Shown here: positions 59,196 to 64,000 of the stretch, in pieces | How positions within the stretch are numbered: position 1 is the first letter of the stretch | Layout of the letters: the number at the start of each line of letters is the position of its first letter | Made by a program: the position numbers and the translations under genes | The notes under the pieces: model-generated | The model's database searches: none | What the model saw: the letters and a program-made list of their open reading frames with translations, nothing else | What the model was told of the DNA's origin: nothing | Assembly: GCF_963678635.1 (NCBI RefSeq) | Contig: NC_087064.1 | Coordinates: 58,104,338-58,168,337, forward strand | Direction: 5' to 3' | DNA from: Symsagittifera roscoffensis | Lineage: Eukaryota > Xenacoelomorpha > Acoela > Convolutidae | DNA: 64,000 bases

Positions 59196-60995
59196 TTAGT
59201 CGTCGGGGAAAAAACCGTGGGGGAAGATGTCGTGAATTAGTTCTGAAGTTGTTAGTAGTTTAGCTAAGATGCGGATGATATTTTTAGTTTGAAGCAGTGG
59301 CCAAAGCAATTGAAGTGCCTTAATAGTTGTTAGTTCTTCAGTGCCTACTGCAAACTCATAAGGTGTGTTTTGGATTAAGTTATATAATTTGTGGTTAAAT
59401 TTAGTGTTGTGGATGAATTCTAAAATTGGGATTTCTATAGGTTGTAGGAATTCGTGCGGGATAAGGAAGGGTCGGGATTCTTCGGCGTTGAAGGTTTTGG
59501 TGATGGGGCAGAAAATGTACATTTGGGTTATGGGGTCATAATTACGAAGAATACCATGGAGGTTAGTGTCTTTAATACAATATGTGAAATTTAGGAAATA
59601 CGGTGAAGTGTATTTTGAATTGATGAATTGGAAACGATGGTGTGGTTGTCTAGAGGGTGTGTGGAGGTCAAAGTGATTTTGGATGAAACGATAGTAACTG
59701 TATGTATGTGTTTGTTTAGTGCGCAACATAATATCGTGTGAGCAGTGTAAATCTCTTTCGTGTGGTGCAAGGAAATGAAAGGTTAGTGAAAATATTTGGA
59801 AGCGTTCTTTAAAACTTTCGTATGCTTGTGTGTCTGTTAGTGCTTCTGAAATAATGTGATCAAACTTGCGGTCGAAGATGTTTAGTGTAAATATATATGG
59901 TGTCTTGATGAAAAATTTCTCGGTGATTTGTGGATTAGCGAAGCGATCGTCATCTAAGAATTGATCTTGGTTAGCTCTGATGATGTTGTGATCGTAGTAT
60001 TCTAGCGTATATTCATTAGCTCTAGGTGCAGTGTGTATTTTTAGTGATTTTTTATATCCAACGTAAGTAAACTGTCTAGCGGTTAGTGGTGTAGTTAGTC
60101 GATATAGCATGTCTTTGTTTCGGTCTATATCGATGGAAGTGCTGGATAAAGGTAAGCAAAGAGGGTTAGTGAAATGATAGTATGAGGTCCAAGAGAGAGT
60201 GGGCATTAAAACGTATTCATCTACAAAGTTGCGTGTTTCGTTAGCGTCGTGAGGGGTGTTTAAGGTGTATTGTGGAAATGAGGGTAAAGTGATAGCTAAA
60301 AATTCTTTAGTGTTAGTATGCTGGGGGTGGTTGATGTATTCACGGGCTGTTCCTGGTTTTGCTGGGAAAGGATGGTTGGGGAATTTTCTTTTAAAAGTGC
60401 GGTAAGCTCTATTAGTGTTTAGTGAAGATATAGTGGATGTGGATGATGGTGTTAATGATTCAGTATAATTTGAAGAGGGTGTAGGGGGATTGGATGAATT
60501 TGTAGTGGAGGAGATTTGGTTTATGGTCGGGGTGTTAAGGTGGTAGGGTTGCTGTTGGAGGGTAATAAAATTATCTAGCTCTGGGGAGATTCGGGGGGTG
60601 TCTGGAGAATGAGATGATTGGTCAGATTGGTATGAGGAGTAGGTTGGGGTAACTTGGGAAGCATAAGAGGGTGTCGGAGTGATTGGGTCAGGGTTATTGG
60701 ACAATATGGGTTGAAAAGGAGGTTGAGAAAAATTAGAAGGGTTATGAAAATTATTGGATGGGGATGGTTCTGAGTCGGCAAATTCATCGGGGGTTTCAAT
60801 ATTCGGGTTATTTAGCTGTGAGATGGAGTATAAAACTGAAATATGTGAGTTAGTGTCGGAATTCATGCCTGATGTTACATTGCTAGATGGAAAATCGGGT
60901 GGCGGAAAAGCAAAAAGTGGTATGATTGGGATTGAAGAGGTAAGATTGGTTGGATGGGAATTTGATCGGTGTAGTGATCCAAGTTGGCGGCTCAT
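59196..60995 (-). CDS. 599-residue orphan protein of the virus-like element
   Basis: ATG overlaps the stop of the envelope-like gene as ATGA. Residues 1 to about 205 are low-complexity (S, T, P, N, Q) and probably disordered. From about 206 (R-A-Y-R-T-F-K-R-K-F-P) to the end the sequence looks folded, rich in aromatic residues, with many F/Y/H and only four cysteines. No signal peptide or membrane span is evident, so a cytoplasmic or virion-internal role is more likely than a surface one. I recognise no family. CAG/GTAAGT, a perfect splice donor, starts right after the TAA. Strong A/C bias matches the two upstream genes, showing one shared origin. Expression may depend on reinitiation or a spliced message. 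Confidence 0.8.
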   Translation of the reverse strand: MSRQLGSLHRSNSHPTNLTSSIPIIPLFAFPPPDFPSSNVTSGMNSDTNSHISVLYSISQLNNPNIETPDEFADSEPSPSNNFHNPSNFSQPPFQPILSNNPDPITPTPSYASQVTPTYSSYQSDQSSHSPDTPRISPELDNFITLQQQPYHLNTPTINQISSTTNSSNPPTPSSNYTESLTPSSTSTISSLNTNRAYRTFKRKFPNHPFPAKPGTAREYINHPQHTNTKEFLAITLPSFPQYTLNTPHDANETRNFVDEYVLMPTLSWTSYYHFTNPLCLPLSSTSIDIDRNKDMLYRLTTPLTARQFTYVGYKKSLKIHTAPRANEYTLEYYDHNIIRANQDQFLDDDRFANPQITEKFFIKTPYIFTLNIFDRKFDHIISEALTDTQAYESFKERFQIFSLTFHFLAPHERDLHCSHDIMLRTKQTHTYSYYRFIQNHFDLHTPSRQPHHRFQFINSKYTSPYFLNFTYCIKDTNLHGILRNYDPITQMYIFCPITKTFNAEESRPFLIPHEFLQPIEIPILEFIHNTKFNHKLYNLIQNTPYEFAVGTEELTTIKALQLLWPLLQTKNIIRILAKLLTTSELIHDIFPHGFFPDD

Positions 60996-63610
60996 CGTGG
61001 GCTAAAAAAATTATTATTTTGAGACTGAAAAGCGGTGGTATGGGGTTGTTCAATAATTTGTTCATAAGTATTATCATCTTGTGACTGGTGTGTCATTATA
61101 TGTTGGACGGGACTTTGTGATGTATTGAGTCGAAAATTTGGATTATGTGTGATTGCTAAATTTCGAAAATTTCGTGGGACTAGGGATAGTGGATGATTAT
61201 TTGGTAGGGGTGGTAGTTGTGGTGCCGTTGGCTGTGTGTCGACATTGTTATGTTCTTCGTCGTATGTATTTTGTCGTGTTGTTATTTTTGTGTTATATTC
61301 TTTTATTTGTGCGTCTAAAAGAATTTTGTTTATAGATGTGGAAAAAATTCCAAAAAATCCTGCAAAGAGTATGCGTGCTACGCTTGCTTGTCTGTTTACT
61401 TGTGTGTGTATAGCACATGTATTGTAGATTCCTTTTAAGAGTGAGAAAAGAAATCCAATAAAGTTAAACATTGCGTATAAAATAGTCAATTTTTCTAAGA
61501 TGTAGTAGGGCCATCCTAGAAAATCGAGGATCTCATTTTTGAGTGTAACAAAGCTAAAAATGTTGATTGGTGATATATCTTGGGGACGGTATTTTTCACC
61601 GTTTAGATATATATAATCTTTAATGTCTTTAAAATATCCGCTATAGTCTTGTGTGTAGATATCGGCAAAACCTGCGGTTTCTGCAAGTTTGCGTAAGTTT
61701 TGGTCAATTGATTGTCTTTGTATTGTGTCCATTTGTGTTAATAATTCCTGGAATTGTTGTGTTCTAATGTGATGTTGAATATCTGATTTTGAGTATATTC
61801 CTATTGATTGTAAGTCTATATTTGGGTTTCGAGCGATAGCGCGAATGCTTTCTGGTGAAAATTTTTTGAGTGATTGCATTAATGTGGGATATGGAGTGAG
61901 AAGATAATATTTATTTTCATCAGGGTTTAGTTGTACTACATTGTGGCTATTTTCTGATCCACATGGGACTGCGGTATCCCAGAAATAGGTTCTTCGTGAA
62001 AGTGTATCCACGAAATGTACTTTATTCTTATAAAAGATAGGGATTCTTTTATAACATCGTTTATCTTCAAAAACGTATAGTGGTGATACTTTTTTGGTAC
62101 AAGTATAAAACCATAAGATGTTTCCTTCATAGTCTAAAAAATTTGATCTATTTCCTGATAATAAGTATCCTGCGTAGGGTATTTTTAATACTGCTAGTGC
62201 AAGTGATTGTAATATTTGTGTTCGTTCTAATTCGCATAGTTGGTGTAGTGTTTCTAATTCGGAGAGTGACATTTCTTGAAAAATGCGGCTAATTGTATAG
62301 TCTAGTTTCATATTCAAATGAATATCATAGTGGATATTACCGAAATATGTAGTATTCATTAGTGATAATTCTTGTAAGCGTGTGCTTCTGGTGTCATAAG
62401 GTTTTAGATGTCCACCAGGTTGTCCGTTACTTTTTTCAAAATTAACTGGTATATAGGATGTTCCTTCGTTTAGAGGATGACCTGTGGCATATGGGTCGAT
62501 TTTTACTTTTCCAGTGGTCATGTCGAATCCTTTTTCGTATTCAACTAATATTTCAGAGTATTGTGTTCTGTGAAGTGGATTCCTGTATTTACATGCAAGT
62601 TCTGTTTCTTGATATATTTGAAAACGTGTCAATTTATTTTCTATATTGTCTATGTTTCTAAAATCGGAACTTAGTTTGCGTGATGGATGGACTTGTTCAT
62701 ATGGAATTGATTGTATAAAATATTTTTCGTGAAATTTTATCATACGAGCGTGTATTTTTGCTACTTGAAATGTTGTACATGTATCTTCGGGGAACCAAAC
62801 AATTGTTGCTTGTGTTCTTGTTGTAGGGTCGCAATATCCTTGATCATTTTTACAAGGTAGTCGGATTCCTTGATAGATCATTGTATTATCAGATAAATCT
62901 CGTGTGAGTTGTATTTTTTCGAGTTGTATTTTCCAATCGAAAAACATTATTTCTTGGTATCCTTTATTTTTCGTGTCTGCTTTGCAGTTTGATGGGTTAT
63001 TTATACCAATGTGTGGTATCCAATGTTTATCATGTAGGTCATAGGTTAATCGTCCGTGTGCGCCGTTATACGGGTATTTTTCGTCTAGTTTTATATGTCC
63101 TTGGTGTCTTTCAAGTTGTGATTGGTGTACAGAGTCTGAAAAAACTTGAAAATTAACTAATTTTCTTTGGGAGTTTTTATTTTGTGTGATGTTTAGTCTA
63201 AGTAATTCATTTTTACAATCGTCGGGATTGAGATGTAAGAGGCGTTCTATATTACTTTGATAGAATGATTCATGGTCAAGTCGGTTTTTGTTGCCGTTTG
63301 AGACTTGTGAACAATGTACTTTCTTTTCGGAAAATGTCGCTGTGAATTTATAACCTGTAACTGTTGTTGCTCGGGCTTTGGAATAGAGTGTTGCTATTAT
63401 ATCTGTGGTTTCTATAGCTTGTGGTTCTGTTTCACATTGTGATACTTGATTTATTGCATATTTGTGTAGTGTTTTTTGTTCATTTTCTTCGCAATCGTAA
63501 TGTGTTACTAATAAATCTTGTGGTCCTGTACGAGGGGAAGGGTTTATGTTTTGATTTGAGGTTACTAGAAAAGGGAGTTGGAGAAAAATTAATAATTTTA
63601 GAATATACAT
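60992..63610 (-). CDS. Envelope-like glycoprotein (chuvirus/gB-like type)
   Basis: 872 residues from ATG, with a signal peptide at 1-18. The ectodomain has about 13 cysteines (40, 59, 100, 132, 209, 253, 260, 278, 340, 459, 504, 519, 550). Landmarks I associate with the glycoproteins of chuviruses and the env genes that invertebrate retroelements took from them are: Y-D-C at 38-40; V-W-F-P..C around 271-278; F-Y-T-C, R-C-Y and V-P-C around 501-550 (here with F-V-D..R-R between the last two); then G-I-Y-S..D at 604-610. A membrane span lies at about 700-726 with a second hydrophobic stretch at about 743-765, followed by a long P/N/Q-rich tail. Sites N140, N419 and N487 could carry glycans. The frame is intact, unlike most relics in this window, so the copy is young or was kept. 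The role by family is membrane fusion at cell entry; the assignment rests on pattern memory and needs a profile search. Confidence 0.7.
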   Translation of the reverse strand: MYILKLLIFLQLPFLVTSNQNINPSPRTGPQDLLVTHYDCEENEQKTLHKYAINQVSQCETEPQAIETTDIIATLYSKARATTVTGYKFTATFSEKKVHCSQVSNGNKNRLDHESFYQSNIERLLHLNPDDCKNELLRLNITQNKNSQRKLVNFQVFSDSVHQSQLERHQGHIKLDEKYPYNGAHGRLTYDLHDKHWIPHIGINNPSNCKADTKNKGYQEIMFFDWKIQLEKIQLTRDLSDNTMIYQGIRLPCKNDQGYCDPTTRTQATIVWFPEDTCTTFQVAKIHARMIKFHEKYFIQSIPYEQVHPSRKLSSDFRNIDNIENKLTRFQIYQETELACKYRNPLHRTQYSEILVEYEKGFDMTTGKVKIDPYATGHPLNEGTSYIPVNFEKSNGQPGGHLKPYDTRSTRLQELSLMNTTYFGNIHYDIHLNMKLDYTISRIFQEMSLSELETLHQLCELERTQILQSLALAVLKIPYAGYLLSGNRSNFLDYEGNILWFYTCTKKVSPLYVFEDKRCYKRIPIFYKNKVHFVDTLSRRTYFWDTAVPCGSENSHNVVQLNPDENKYYLLTPYPTLMQSLKKFSPESIRAIARNPNIDLQSIGIYSKSDIQHHIRTQQFQELLTQMDTIQRQSIDQNLRKLAETAGFADIYTQDYSGYFKDIKDYIYLNGEKYRPQDISPINIFSFVTLKNEILDFLGWPYYILEKLTILYAMFNFIGFLFSLLKGIYNTCAIHTQVNRQASVARILFAGFFGIFSTSINKILLDAQIKEYNTKITTRQNTYDEEHNNVDTQPTAPQLPPLPNNHPLSLVPRNFRNLAITHNPNFRLNTSQSPVQHIMTHQSQDDNTYEQIIEQPHTTAFQSQNNNFFSPR

Positions 63611-64000
63611 GTGTATGATAATCCTGAATATGGGTTATAAAATGTAATGTAACCAATTGTGTTTTTGGTGTATCTGTCGTATTTATATATTACTTCAGTA
63701 GTTATAAACGGTGGTGGTAGTGATTGAGCTGTTATGTTAGGTGGATTTAATGGGTAGGGATGTTGGGTAATGTTATTTAACTTAACTGTGATTTCAAACT
63801 TTAATTGTAAACTGTTTTGTTGGAGTATTTGAATATTGTGATCACGGATATCGTTATGAATATCTTGGCGATATTGTAATCTATTAAGTGCCCAGTTATG
63901 AAGGCGGTTACTTTCTTGATGTTGTCCAAATAATGGTGGAGGTGCTGTGAATGTATTCCAATCTAGTCTTAAAGGAATATTTATTGATGATTGTTCTCGA
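63598..64000 (-). CDS. C-terminal part of an upstream protein, cut by the window edge
   Basis: Open from the edge (frame starting at base 63999) for 133 codons to TAA at 63600-63598, overlapping the start of the envelope-like gene by 13 bases. It contains no methionine, so ATG-based searches miss it. It has a helical, glutamine/asparagine-rich stretch (R-L-Q-Y-R-Q-D-I-H-N-D-I-R-D-H-N), then P-rich and aromatic residues (F-Y-N-P-Y-S-G-L-S-Y) at the end. Same A/C-rich composition and strand as its neighbours. I see no integrase, polymerase or capsid motif in this part. In an envelope-bearing retroelement this position would be the end of pol; in a Maverick it could be a virion gene. Confidence 0.7.
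   Translation of the reverse strand, partial: REQSSINIPLRLDWNTFTAPPPLFGQHQESNRLHNWALNRLQYRQDIHNDIRDHNIQILQQNSLQLKFEITVKLNNITQHPYPLNPPNITAQSLPPPFITTEVIYKYDRYTKNTIGYITFYNPYSGLSYTCIF

Overview
The window reads as a non-coding, repeat-rich part of a nematode genome, probably Caenorhabditis-like. The signs are strong A+T bias, splice acceptors of the TTTCAG type, GTAAGT/GTAAGC donors, short introns, and long stretches of the A/T-rich spacer typical of those genomes. No complete, ordinary housekeeping gene is visible. What it holds is a large gene-derived satellite, several decayed transposons, scattered exon remnants, and one end of a virus-like mobile element.

1-37.9 kb: a tandem array of monomers of about 0.8 kb (about 40 units). 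Each monomer carries an exon-like block of 125 nt with a good acceptor and a GTAAGT donor, an intron of about 190 nt, and a second exon-like block in matching phase. Three units end in a different, longer terminal exon followed by AATAAA. Behind each terminal exon lies a non-satellite module with a 233-nt exon on the opposite strand. The array has nested recent duplications (offsets 795, 806, 2421, 3234, 6565 and 8986 bases). A segment of about 5.8 kb is present twice, nearly identical. An inverted, decayed copy of the module interrupts the array at about 0.24-1.15 kb.

37.9-57.2 kb: spacer with relics. These are exons of a small single-pass membrane protein on the minus strand (46.5, 45.3 and 42.7 kb), and a Mutator-like (MULE) element with terminal inverted repeats and a decayed FLYWCH-plus-transposase gene (43.29-44.93 kb). 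Further along are a C2H2 zinc-finger reading frame (49.7-49.9 kb), a foldback element of about 1.3 kb around an eroded coding exon (50.8-52.1 kb), and a hAT-type MITE with an 8-bp target duplication (52.20-52.56 kb). Last come a tRNA-like/SINE remnant, a diverged module copy (55.2-56.4 kb) and a 200-base assembly gap.

57.2-64 kb: a block with abrupt strand asymmetry (the minus strand is rich in A and C) carrying three overlapping genes on the minus strand. They are the C-terminal end of an unrecognised protein that runs off the window, an 872-residue envelope-like glycoprotein of the chuvirus/gB-like type, and a 599-residue protein I cannot place, which starts in an ATGA overlap. Behind them lies a 2-kb non-coding end with iterated ATTTACTGC motifs, palindromes and hairpins. 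This is the end of an envelope-bearing retroelement, a Maverick-like element or an integrated virus. The replication genes that would decide lie beyond base 64000.
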